Shown: one piece after another, positions 34,926 to 43,153 of the stretch
Layout: the number at the start of each line of letters is the position of its first letter
How positions within the stretch are numbered: position 1 is the first letter of the stretch
The notes under the pieces: model-generated
Told to the model about the DNA's origin: nothing
Databases searched by the model: none
The model's input: only the letters and a program-made list of their open reading frames with translations
NCBI RefSeq assembly: GCF_040932435.1
Contig: NZ_JBFQGA010000002.1
Span: forward strand, 310,001-374,000
DNA from: Kluyvera sp040932435
Lineage (GTDB): Bacteria; Pseudomonadota; Gammaproteobacteria; Enterobacterales; Enterobacteriaceae
Direction: 5' to 3'
Length of the DNA stretch: 64,000 bases
Translations under genes and position numbers: made by a program

Positions 34926-36317
34926 TCAGGCTTTACGGCATAACATCTTAAATGCCACGTACAGGAACAGCACCCATACCGGCAGCAGGATCGCCGACAA
35001 GCGCATGCCGTCCATGGTGCACATCAGCACAAACACCATCAGCAGGAAGGCAATGCAAATATAGTTGCTGGCAGGTGCCCACAGCGCTTTAAATTTCGCT
35101 TCGCGTCCCTTACGGCGCAACGCGGCGCGGAATTTGAGGTGCGCCATGCAGATCATTATCCAGTTCAGCAGCAGCGTCGCTACCACCAGCGCCATCAGCA
35201 GGCCGAACGCTTTCTGCGGCAGCAGATAGTTCACCAATACCACCAGCGAGGTGATGGTCCCGGAGAGGATCAACGAGTTCACCGGCACGCCACGACGGCT
35301 GACTTTGGTTAAAAAGCGCGGCGCGTTGCCCTGCACGGAGAGGCCGAACAGCATACGGCTGTTGGAATAGACGCCGCTGTTATAGACCGATAGTGATGCG
35401 ACCAAAATGACGAAATTCAGCGCCGATGCTACCAGGTTGCTGTCGAGATTGTGGAAAATCATCACAAATGGGCTGCTATCAGATTTGATCTCAACCCACG
35501 GATACAGCGCCAGCAATACAATCAGCGAACCGATATAAAACAGCAGAATACGGTAAACCACCTGGTTTACGGCTTTCGGGATCGACTTTTCCGGGTCGCG
35601 CGCTTCCGCCGCCGTGATGCCGATAAGCTCCAGTCCGCCGAAGGAGAACATGATCACCGCCAGCGACAGAATCAACCCCTGCCAGCCGGTGGCAAAGAAG
35701 CCATCAAAACGCCAGAGGTTATCGATACCAGCGTGGTCCCCGCCTTTGCCAGACATCAGCATCCAGATACCAAAGCCAATCATGCCGATAATCGCCAGCA
35801 CTTTGATCAGCGCAAACCAGAATTCAGTTTCCCCATACAGACGCACGTTAACGAGGTTGACGGCGTTAATGAGGATAAAGAAGCCTGCGGCCCATACCCA
35901 CGTTGGAATGTCCGGCAGCCAATATTGCATATAGATCCCGGCGGCGGTCAGTTCGGCCATGCCTACCAGCACGAACATTACCCAGTAGTTCCAACCAGAA
36001 AGAAATCCGGCGAACGGCCCCCAATATTTATAAGCAAAATGAGCAAATGACCCTGATACCGGCTCTTCCACAACCATCTCGCCGAGCAGACGCATGATCA
36101 TAAAAGCGATAACACCGGCAATCGCGTAACCGAGAACCACAGCCGGGCCTGCCATTTGAATAGCTGGGCCGATACCGAGGAACAGTCCGGTGCCGATAGC
36201 ACCGCCGAGGGCGATTAATTGAATATGGCGGTTTTGTAACCCGCGGTGAAGCGTCGGGATATTGTCCGACGAGGCATCCGGTTGATTCTGGCTGGATGCT
36301 GATGACGCGTTTCTCAC
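34926..36317 (-). CDS. pheP: Phenylalanine permease PheP
   Basis: PheP is an APC-family proton symporter for phenylalanine in the inner membrane. The 463-residue protein has the family opening LHRGLQNRHIQLIALGGAIG with twelve spans and the conserved EMVVEEPVSGSFAHFA segment. I chose the GTG at 36317, which follows an AGGGG ribosome site at normal spacing and aligns with the E. coli start; the frame is open further upstream. Its location beside ybdG, in opposite orientation, matches E. coli. Confidence 0.94.
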   Translation of the reverse strand: MRNASSASSQNQPDASSDNIPTLHRGLQNRHIQLIALGGAIGTGLFLGIGPAIQMAGPAVVLGYAIAGVIAFMIMRLLGEMVVEEPVSGSFAHFAYKYWGPFAGFLSGWNYWVMFVLVGMAELTAAGIYMQYWLPDIPTWVWAAGFFILINAVNLVNVRLYGETEFWFALIKVLAIIGMIGFGIWMLMSGKGGDHAGIDNLWRFDGFFATGWQGLILSLAVIMFSFGGLELIGITAAEARDPEKSIPKAVNQVVYRILLFYIGSLIVLLALYPWVEIKSDSSPFVMIFHNLDSNLVASALNFVILVASLSVYNSGVYSNSRMLFGLSVQGNAPRFLTKVSRRGVPVNSLILSGTITSLVVLVNYLLPQKAFGLLMALVVATLLLNWIMICMAHLKFRAALRRKGREAKFKALWAPASNYICIAFLLMVFVLMCTMDGMRLSAILLPVWVLFLYVAFKMLCRKA

Positions 36318-36407
36318 GTCTAACCCCTGTTGCATAAATATGAAGGGGCACCTTTTAACACTTAGCGCAGCTTGTCGCAAGGCAATCAGTACCCCGCCCC
36401 CAATAAC

Positions 36408-36437
36408 AAAAAACCCCGAAAGCCGTCACTCCCGGGG
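36408..36437 (-). terminator. Rho-independent terminator of the TonB receptor gene
   Basis: On the reverse strand CCCCG pairs with CGGGG around a 14-nt loop that can extend pairing, followed by six T residues. It lies 25 bp after the receptor stop codon and ahead of pheP, separating the two same-strand genes. Confidence 0.75.
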
Positions 36438-36461
36438 CGATATCCCTATTATAGCAATGGA

Positions 36462-38645
36462 TTAGAAGTCGTAGCTCACCGACACTTTCAACGTACGTGG
36501 CTCGCCCTGGTACAGATAGACCCCGAGGTCATCGACGCCAGACCAGTATTTTTCGTTGGTCACGTTGGTGATCCCTACGCGCCACACCAGATCGTTTTGT
36601 TCTTGGTTCAGGTGCATACGGTAGCGCATGCCCAGATCCAGCGTGGTGTAGCTATCTAGCTTCTTGGTATTGGCAGAATCGGCATACTGAGAGCCGGTAT
36701 GATTCACGCGCGCGGTGGCCGTCAGGCCATCGACCGGTTTGATATCGTACTCCGCGCCCAGCACCGCATAGAAACGAGATACGCCAATGGCATCGTTACC
36801 GTCGTTCAGACCGCCTTTGGTTTTGGTCATCTCAGGATCGATCCACAGCGTGCTGCCGTTCAGGCGCAGGCCTAATACCGGCTCGCCAAAGACGTTCAAC
36901 TCTACGCCGCGGTTGCGCTGTTCGCCGTCCATCCGATAGTACTGGTCGCTATCCAGCACGCCGGAGGGCTTGGTAATCTGGAACAGCGACAGTGAGCCGC
37001 CCACGCGCTGATAGTCAATTTTCACCCCCACTTCATCCTGCTTAGAGTGGGCAATCCCGATGCTCTGACCAAAGTTTTTCGCCGTACTCGGCGCGTTGCT
37101 CGCAGGCTGCAGCGCTTCGGTATGGTTAGCGTACAGTGAAAGCGTTTCCCACGGCTTGTAGACTAGGCCAAAGGTTGGCATCCAGCGGCTTTCGGTAAAG
37201 CTTGAGGTCGTGGTTTCCAGACCGGTGCTATTGCTGTAGTTACGGATAACCACTTTTTGATTGCGGGCAGCGGCGGTGAACAGCAGCGAGTCATCAAAGA
37301 AGCCTAAGGTGTCGCTGAACAGCCAGCCCTGAGTACGGTTACGCGCGGTGGTCAGCGGGTCGTGGTAGTTGCCGCCCGTAGAGGCGTAATTCGGCATGGT
37401 AACGCCGTTATTATTGTAGATATTGGTGGTTGGGTTTGTCTTGCTATTAGACATGCGCCAAGCGGTCGCATCGCTGCGGACCTGCGCCGAATAGCCAATG
37501 TTTACCTTATGGGAAACAACGCCGGTAGCAAAGTTGCCACGAATACCGCCCATGCCGCTGAAGCTATCGATAATACGGTTGGTATCCAAACGCCCTACGG
37601 TGGCATCACCGTTGATATTCGTCAGCTTAGGCGTGGCATAGATCCCCTCTTCGTGTGCGTGCTGCGCACCGAGTCCGGCATAAGTGGTCCAGCTATCGGT
37701 CAGATCGTATTCCGCTTTTACCATGCCGAATTCGTTCTCAATATTGCTGTAGCCCCATTTTTGGCCAGTGCTTTTGGTGTTGCTCGGTACGTCAGGGACT
37801 TCGCTAATCGCCGCGAATCCCACGCCCATCTCGCCGCCGTGGAAGGTTTTTTTCTGGTAGCCAAAATCGAATGAGGAACGGAAACGATCGCCACGGTAGT
37901 CGAGGCCCAATGAAGCCAGCGTGGTGCGACGCTTGTCATTTTCAATGCGTGTTTCCCCTTCGCGGTGTAGCACATTCACGCGGGCGCCCCACTGGTTGTC
38001 ATCACCAAAACGACGCCCCACATCCAGCGAACCACCAACCTGCGAGTCACCGGTGTAGTCCACGCCAATACGCGTCGTCGGGATATCTTCCGCGCGTTTC
38101 GGCTCAAGGTTTATCATTCCGCCCACGCCGGAACTGGCCGCACCGTTCACCAGCGCGTTTGCGCCTTTAAAGACTTCAACACGTTCTAGCATCTGGGTAT
38201 CGACCACCTGGCGCGGCACAACGCCCGAGAGCCCGCCCATGGTCATATCATCGCCATCGAGTTTAAAGCCACGGATGCGGTAGGTTTCGGCGAAGTTACC
38301 GTAGCCCTGTACCGCCTGCACACCAGCATCGTTTTTAACCACATCGGCTATTGTTTTGGCCTGCTGGTCCTGCACCAGCTGTGAGGTGTAACCGATGACG
38401 TTGAACGGCACGTCCATCGCCTTTTGTTCGCCCAGCATCCCGAGCCGTCCACCGTGAGCAATCTGCCCATCGAGATAGGCTGGAACCAGCTCTTCACCAC
38501 CGGGGGTAAAGCTACTGCCAACGCCCTGTACTACCATGGTTTCAGGCTGATTTGGGCTCGCGGTAACAGTATTGGTTGTGGCAGCGTTCGCGGCAGGAAC
38601 AACGGCGCTTATCGCCAATGCCAGCGCGGAGAGTTTTGCATTCAT
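36462..38645 (-). CDS. TonB-dependent siderophore receptor (FcuA/FhuA-like family)
   Basis: This 727-residue outer-membrane receptor has a signal peptide (MNAKLSALALAISAVVPAANA), a TonB box-like ETMVVQG segment, a plug domain with the siderophore-receptor pattern YRIRGFKLDGDDMTM and GANALVNGAASSGVGGMINLEPKR, and a beta-barrel ending in VSVSYDF. The start at the ATG at 38645 gives the signal peptide; an in-frame ATG 33 bp upstream does not. A Fur box lies about 140 bp upstream. No siderophore synthesis or ABC genes are adjacent, so it probably imports a xenosiderophore of hydroxamate or mixed type; the ligand is not determined. Confidence 0.92.
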   Translation of the reverse strand: MNAKLSALALAISAVVPAANAATTNTVTASPNQPETMVVQGVGSSFTPGGEELVPAYLDGQIAHGGRLGMLGEQKAMDVPFNVIGYTSQLVQDQQAKTIADVVKNDAGVQAVQGYGNFAETYRIRGFKLDGDDMTMGGLSGVVPRQVVDTQMLERVEVFKGANALVNGAASSGVGGMINLEPKRAEDIPTTRIGVDYTGDSQVGGSLDVGRRFGDDNQWGARVNVLHREGETRIENDKRRTTLASLGLDYRGDRFRSSFDFGYQKKTFHGGEMGVGFAAISEVPDVPSNTKSTGQKWGYSNIENEFGMVKAEYDLTDSWTTYAGLGAQHAHEEGIYATPKLTNINGDATVGRLDTNRIIDSFSGMGGIRGNFATGVVSHKVNIGYSAQVRSDATAWRMSNSKTNPTTNIYNNNGVTMPNYASTGGNYHDPLTTARNRTQGWLFSDTLGFFDDSLLFTAAARNQKVVIRNYSNSTGLETTTSSFTESRWMPTFGLVYKPWETLSLYANHTEALQPASNAPSTAKNFGQSIGIAHSKQDEVGVKIDYQRVGGSLSLFQITKPSGVLDSDQYYRMDGEQRNRGVELNVFGEPVLGLRLNGSTLWIDPEMTKTKGGLNDGNDAIGVSRFYAVLGAEYDIKPVDGLTATARVNHTGSQYADSANTKKLDSYTTLDLGMRYRMHLNQEQNDLVWRVGITNVTNEKYWSGVDDLGVYLYQGEPRTLKVSVSYDF

Positions 38646-38785
38646 GAGAAGATCCCTGGTATCAATAAAAAAATTCACCAGTGCTGTCAGCAGGTTATCG
38701 TGACCTCACGCCTCAGAACCCCCTGTGATAAATGCTCACCGATTGCTGAGTCTGCCGTATCAAACTAGTGAATAAAAAAGAGACT

Positions 38786-38804
38786 GAGAACTATACTCAT
38801 TATC
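38786..38804. promoter_or_regulatory. Fur box upstream of the TonB receptor gene
   Basis: GAGAACTATACTCATTATC matches the 19-bp Fur consensus at 15 positions by my alignment. It lies between the receptor gene and the divergent EamA gene. The receptor start codon is about 140 bp away, so the transcript would have a leader of roughly 100 nt or more. Confidence 0.72.
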
Positions 38805-38951
38805 GTTGCGCGATCAAGGCAAAATGAATGAAACATAAGCGGATAACCTTATTAATTACATGGCGTTATTTTGCTTGTTTGCATAAAAAATGGCGCTGCG
38901 CGTGGCTGCCTGACGCATAATTCCCCTAACCGGTAAAATTAAGGGGCGCGT

Positions 38952-39791
38952 GTGCTGCTCAAAATTATTCTCACGATGGTCGCTTTTGCGGCCAATTCAC
39001 TCCTGTGTCGGCTGGCGCTGAAAGGGCTGCATATGGACGCCATCTCTTTTAGCAGCCTGCGTCTTTTAAGCGGGGCTGTGGCGCTGTTTTTATTGCTACA
39101 GCTGCCGGGCATAAGAAAAAAGCCGGAATTTAATCTCCTTAACGCGATGCTGCTGGCGCTGTACGTTTTCGCCTTTTCACTGGCCTATCTGTCGCTTACC
39201 ACCGCAGCGGGCGCACTGCTGCTGTTTGGCACCGTACAGGTGGTGATGACGGTTTGGGGATTGGCGCACGGCGAGCGGCTCACGTGGCTTAAGAGTCTTG
39301 GCATGTTGATGGCAATGGGTGGATTGGCGCTACTGCTGTTACCCGGTGCGGGGCATCCTTCCGGCGGCGCGGCGCTGCTGATGATGATTTCTGGTTTCGC
39401 ATGGGCGATGTACTGTATTACCGGGAAAAAAGTCCAAAATGCCGCCGCTGCGACGGCTGGGAATTTTATTCTCGCGGTCCCACTGGCGCTGCTGGTTTTA
39501 GCCGTCAGCGGTATGCACATTCAGGCCGATGCGTTTGGTGTTGCGCTGGCGGTCACTTCCGGCGCACTGATGTCCGGCGCGGCCTATTTGCTCTGGTACG
39601 CCCTGCTACCCCATCTCAGCCCAACCACCGCCAGCACCCTGCAGCTAAGCGTGCCTTGCCTAGCGGCTTTAGGTGGCCTGCTGTTTATGGGGGAAGCGAT
39701 TGACGGCAGAATGCTGCTGGCGATTGTAATAACGCTTACCGGGATAGGGCTAGTGATTGCGGCGGATTATCAACGTCGTACAAGAAAGTGA
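38952..39791 (+). CDS. EamA/DMT-family exporter
   Basis: This 279-residue protein has about ten hydrophobic spans in two EamA repeats, the usual drug/metabolite transporter layout, with a GTG start. Typical elements are ISFSSLRLLSGAVALFLLL in the first repeat and the AAYLLWYALLPHLSPTTASTLQLSVP segment in the second. The substrate is unknown. It ends 18 bp before the convergent LysR-family gene and is divergent from the TonB receptor gene. Confidence 0.83.
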   Translation: MLLKIILTMVAFAANSLLCRLALKGLHMDAISFSSLRLLSGAVALFLLLQLPGIRKKPEFNLLNAMLLALYVFAFSLAYLSLTTAAGALLLFGTVQVVMTVWGLAHGERLTWLKSLGMLMAMGGLALLLLPGAGHPSGGAALLMMISGFAWAMYCITGKKVQNAAAATAGNFILAVPLALLVLAVSGMHIQADAFGVALAVTSGALMSGAAYLLWYALLPHLSPTTASTLQLSVPCLAALGGLLFMGEAIDGRMLLAIVITLTGIGLVIAADYQRRTRK

Positions 39792-39809
39792 TCTCGCCGG
39801 CCCCTTTCA

Positions 39810-40703
39810 TCAGGGGCACGCGCTGCGCCAAAGCGCAGGCAGTTCGGCAAGCGTCGCGTCAATAATCCTGCGTTTGTCATTTCCCGGCTGCCAGATGGTC
39901 ACCATGGTCTGGCTAATTCCGCTATTGCCCACCACCGTTGGGATAGCGACGACATTGTGCCAGCTTTCCGCCTGAAAATGGGTGGGCAAAAAGCCCCATC
40001 CACAGCCCGCTTCCATCAAACTGCGCAGCATCTCTCGCTCATTGGTAAAGATGATGTTGCCAGCAATTTGCAGACGTCGCGATACCGGCACATCGGATAC
40101 CGCATGCATAACAATCTGCGGAGTCAGGGAAAGCGAGAGCAGCGAGCATGGCATGGAGACATCGGTAAAAAGCGTGCGAGCGGCATAAAAATCCATTTCA
40201 ATCGTCCCTAACGCCCGCCACTCCATTTCGTTACCGATACTGCGGTTGTTCGCCTGGTAAAAACCGAGATCGGCCTGCCCTTGCGCCAGCGCAAGCTCCC
40301 CCTGTTCACGCGGCATACAGGTCATACTGAGACGAATACGCCGCTGTGCCATAAAGGCAATCAAGCCATAAATAAATCCACGCGGGGTAAAGGTGTCGTA
40401 GACAACGCTCAGTTCTTGGACCTCATTCGCCGGTACCTGATGGGCAAACTGCTCAAATGCCCGCGCCTGCCGTATCAATAAATGTGCCTGACGGTGCAGC
40501 AGTTCCCCCTCCACCGTCAGCTGAAGCGATCGTCCTTCGCGGACAAACAGCGCATAGCCCAAGCCGTCTTCCAGCAGATCGATAAGATCGCGCAGCGTAG
40601 TGCGATCTTTGCCTAATTTAGCGGCGGCCTTCACGAGACTGGTGCACTCGGCCACGGCGGTAAAAGCTTCTAATTGCGCAAGTGAATAGGACAATGATGG
40701 CAA
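39810..40703 (-). CDS. LysR-family transcriptional regulator
   Basis: This 297-residue protein has an N-terminal winged helix (residues about 1-65; LEAFTAVAECTSLVKAAAKLGKDRTTLRDLI), somewhat divergent from the standard LysR pattern, and a LysR-type effector domain. It is divergent from the serine hydrolase gene across about 135 bp; by the usual LysR arrangement that gene is its likely target. The EamA exporter gene, convergent with it, is a less likely target. Confidence 0.83.
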   Translation of the reverse strand: MPSLSYSLAQLEAFTAVAECTSLVKAAAKLGKDRTTLRDLIDLLEDGLGYALFVREGRSLQLTVEGELLHRQAHLLIRQARAFEQFAHQVPANEVQELSVVYDTFTPRGFIYGLIAFMAQRRIRLSMTCMPREQGELALAQGQADLGFYQANNRSIGNEMEWRALGTIEMDFYAARTLFTDVSMPCSLLSLSLTPQIVMHAVSDVPVSRRLQIAGNIIFTNEREMLRSLMEAGCGWGFLPTHFQAESWHNVVAIPTVVGNSGISQTMVTIWQPGNDKRRIIDATLAELPALWRSACP

Positions 40704-40839
40704 AACGATCTCCAGCCAATATGCGGGGGTTTTTCCCCCATTAAGCGTTTTTTATTATAGGTCGTCGATTTTTATACTGCCTGTATCCCGAACCTTCAGG
40801 GTAACGAACCAGTGAGTTTACATTTAAATCGAGAACACT

Positions 40840-42150
40840 ATGAATAATAACCAAAAAATATCATCTGCGAAGTATTGTCTTGTGGCGAGTTTGATGGCTA
40901 GCGCTCTGCTTTCTTCCCCGGCCATTGCCGCCTGTAAAGGCACCGAGTTGACCTCCTGTCCCGCGCCTTTTGATAACACATTGCCGAATACCCAAAAAAT
41001 GTTGACCTGGAGCCAAGCCGAGCGGGTGATTGGTTTTCGTAATGATTATCGTAACTATCAGGGCGATGTTTTCCACCACGGCAAGGCAACGCCGCTGGAG
41101 GCTGCCGATAAACCCCTTCGCCAGGCGAGCTATCAGGTTAACGGCCAGCGGTGGAATTTGCAGGATTACATCAAGCGACAGAATGTCAGCGGCATGCTGG
41201 TGCTAAAAAACGGTAAAGTGGCATGGAAATACCTCGGCGAAGGCAATACCGATACCACGCTGTGGACTTCCCGTTCAGTTGGAAAATCAGTGGTCTCTGT
41301 GCTGGTTGGTGCCGCAATCCAAGAAGGCAAGATTCATTCCTTAGACGACCTCGTCACCCAGTATGAACCGGATCTCAAAGGCACGGCCTGGGACGGCGTG
41401 ACCTTAAAGCAGCTCATCCAACACACCTCCGGCGTGGCGTGGAGCGAAGACTACACCAATCCGCAGTCAGACTTCGCCAAACTGACCCAGTGCGAGGCGC
41501 ATCCCGGCACTTATGACTGCGTCCGCGCGCTCGTTTCCGGCCTGAAACGCACACATCCAGCCGGTGAGGTTTGGTCTTATTCCTCCGGTGGTGCATGGCT
41601 GTTAGGCGACGTTTTGGAGCGCGCAACGGGCATGACGTTAGCTCACTACCTCGAAAAGACTATCTGGCAACCGTACGGCATGGCGAATGACGGCGTATGG
41701 CATGCGTACGCTAAAGATCAACATGACGTTGGCGCACACGGTTTTAACGCCACGCTAGAAGACTGGGGACGCTTTGGTGAGTTCGTGATGCACGAAGGTC
41801 GTCTCGCGGATGGCACCCAGATACTTCCAAAGGATTGGGTTAGCCAATCGGCAAACTGGAATACGGCAAAAAAATCGGTTTCTGCCGCGCACCCTAAGGG
41901 CATTTACGGCTATCAGTGGTGGAACAACGAAGTGCCGGTTAACGCAAAAAACGTCATCCCTGAACAAAAAGACACGCTCAAAGGCTCTATGTGGGCACTG
42001 GGTATTTTTGGACAGATGATCATGGTTAACCGTGCGGAAAATTTGGTGATAGTGCAATGGTCAACATGGCCACAGGCAGAGCCATCTTTCAGCGCTCAAC
42101 CGCTTGAAGCATCACTGATGTTTAGTGCCATCGCCAACGCACTGCGCTAA
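40840..42150 (+). CDS. Secreted serine hydrolase, class C beta-lactamase fold
   Basis: This 436-residue protein has a signal peptide (about 30 residues, ending AIAA) and a beta-lactamase/DD-peptidase-like domain of the esterase family VIII or 6-aminohexanoate-dimer hydrolase type. The S-x-x-K motif is in SRSVGKSVVSVLVG, the tyrosine motif in VWSYSSGGAWLLG (Y-S-S, not Y-x-N) and QHTSGVAWSED precedes it. It is therefore more likely an esterase or amidase than a beta-lactamase. The substrate is unknown. It is divergent from the LysR gene. Confidence 0.82.
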   Translation: MNNNQKISSAKYCLVASLMASALLSSPAIAACKGTELTSCPAPFDNTLPNTQKMLTWSQAERVIGFRNDYRNYQGDVFHHGKATPLEAADKPLRQASYQVNGQRWNLQDYIKRQNVSGMLVLKNGKVAWKYLGEGNTDTTLWTSRSVGKSVVSVLVGAAIQEGKIHSLDDLVTQYEPDLKGTAWDGVTLKQLIQHTSGVAWSEDYTNPQSDFAKLTQCEAHPGTYDCVRALVSGLKRTHPAGEVWSYSSGGAWLLGDVLERATGMTLAHYLEKTIWQPYGMANDGVWHAYAKDQHDVGAHGFNATLEDWGRFGEFVMHEGRLADGTQILPKDWVSQSANWNTAKKSVSAAHPKGIYGYQWWNNEVPVNAKNVIPEQKDTLKGSMWALGIFGQMIMVNRAENLVIVQWSTWPQAEPSFSAQPLEASLMFSAIANALR

Positions 42151-42206
42151 ACACAGCCAGCGTCATCAGGGATGGAGACCCTGATGACGCCGTTTTGCGT
42201 CTGGCG

Positions 42207-42677
42207 TTACGCTTTCGCTTCTACCGCCACGTACATCTCAATATCCCAGTAGCCGTCTTCGGCACCGTTATTACGGTAAATTTCGAAACAGGGCTTCGGG
42301 GCAATCTGGTGACTTTCGTCCTTCAGCAGGCTGTCAAAGAATTGATACCAAGGCGTGGCGAAATCATGATTCTCAACGCGTGCCAATGCGACAGCATATA
42401 AGCCGCCTGCCACTTCCGAGGTCATCACACCTTCGCTGTTCGGCGGCACAACAAAATCATCTGCCACCGACACCACCGTATCGCAGCGCAGCTTTTCCGC
42501 CGGCACTTCATCAGGATTGTCGTAATAAACGGCGAGCCACTCCTGAGCGGGAATTTGCTGGCCATCCACCCACATCATAAGCTGCTCAAAACCTTGTTTT
42601 ACCGTCTGTTCCCACGGCCCAACCATATGAAAACCGGCTATTTTGCGCGACTTAACCTGCTTAACCTCGTAGTCCAT
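42207..42677 (-). CDS. sbmC: DNA gyrase inhibitor SbmC (GyrI)
   Basis: SbmC binds DNA gyrase and protects cells from toxins such as microcin B17 and from alkylating agents. This 156-residue protein matches E. coli SbmC in length and over its whole sequence (AGFHxVGPWEQTVKxGFEQLMMWVD; VYYDNPDExPAEKLRCDTVV; NNGAEDGYWDIEMYVAV). In E. coli sbmC is elsewhere on the chromosome (about 44 min), so it is either moved or a second copy here. A textbook LexA box lies 17 bp upstream of the start codon, consistent with SOS induction. Confidence 0.92.
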   Translation of the reverse strand: MDYEVKQVKSRKIAGFHMVGPWEQTVKQGFEQLMMWVDGQQIPAQEWLAVYYDNPDEVPAEKLRCDTVVSVADDFVVPPNSEGVMTSEVAGGLYAVALARVENHDFATPWYQFFDSLLKDESHQIAPKPCFEIYRNNGAEDGYWDIEMYVAVEAKA

Positions 42678-42693
42678 ACTGCCTCCGTTAACA

Positions 42694-42713
42694 TACTGTA
42701 ATTACATACAGTG
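42694..42713. promoter_or_regulatory. LexA (SOS) box upstream of sbmC
   Basis: TACTGTAATTACATACAGTG contains the invariant CTGT-N8-ACAG and an AT-rich centre, matching the consensus TACTGTATATATATACAGTA at most positions. It lies immediately upstream of the sbmC start codon, where LexA would block the promoter. E. coli sbmC is a known SOS gene. Confidence 0.92.
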
Positions 42714-42823
42714 TAATTCACATTTTGCCATTAAGACAAACGGAGCGTGGGCAATATGTGAGCAGATTCGCACTCTTATTCAGAGCGTAGTGAGGGCAGC
42801 AATATTGAGATTGGCGGAGAAAA

Positions 42824-42900
42824 TGGTGCGCCCTGCAGGATTCGAACCTGCGGCCCACGACTTAGAAGGTCGTTGCTCTATCCAACTGAGCTAAGGGCGC
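42824..42900 (-). tRNA. argU: tRNA-Arg (anticodon UCU)
   Basis: The 77-nt gene reads GCGCCCTTAGCTCAG at its 5' end, with an anticodon stem-loop containing CTTCTAA (anticodon TCT), the T-loop GGTTCGAATCC, and an encoded CCA end. The acceptor stem GCGCCCT / AGGGCGC pairs perfectly. It decodes the rare AGA codon. In E. coli argU is next to folD and serves as a prophage attachment site; here no repeated 3' end or integrase gene was seen nearby. Confidence 0.97.
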
Positions 42901-43066
42901 ACTGGGGAAGTCAAAACTTCTTGATAGGGTGAAGCGCGTGGAATTATACGGTCACTAGCAGGTGAGTCAATCCATTTCCGCATGAAACCTGCGTTGAACG
43001 CAGCAGTGGATAAAGTGCCACCAACAATCGCTCAACAGTTGGGCAAAATCACTTTCCGCTGAAAAC

Positions 43067-43082
43067 ACGCAAACGATAACTG
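43067..43082. promoter_or_regulatory. Possible PurR half-site upstream of folD
   Basis: ACGCAAACG is a perfect left half of the PurR consensus ACGCAAACGTTTGCGT; the right half is poor (about 11 of 16 overall). It lies about 75 bp upstream of the folD start codon. PurR control of one-carbon genes is known for other loci, but this site is weak. Confidence 0.3.
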
Positions 43083-43153
43083 ACAGCGAGCCTCGCATCT
43101 GACAAAATATATACATCCCCCCTTCGTTAATGACAGATGGAATATTTCCCCTG

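Noticed and set aside
42824..42900. Integration scar at argU
   Set aside because: No integrase gene, no second copy of the tRNA 3' end and no phage-like genes were seen on either side in this window.
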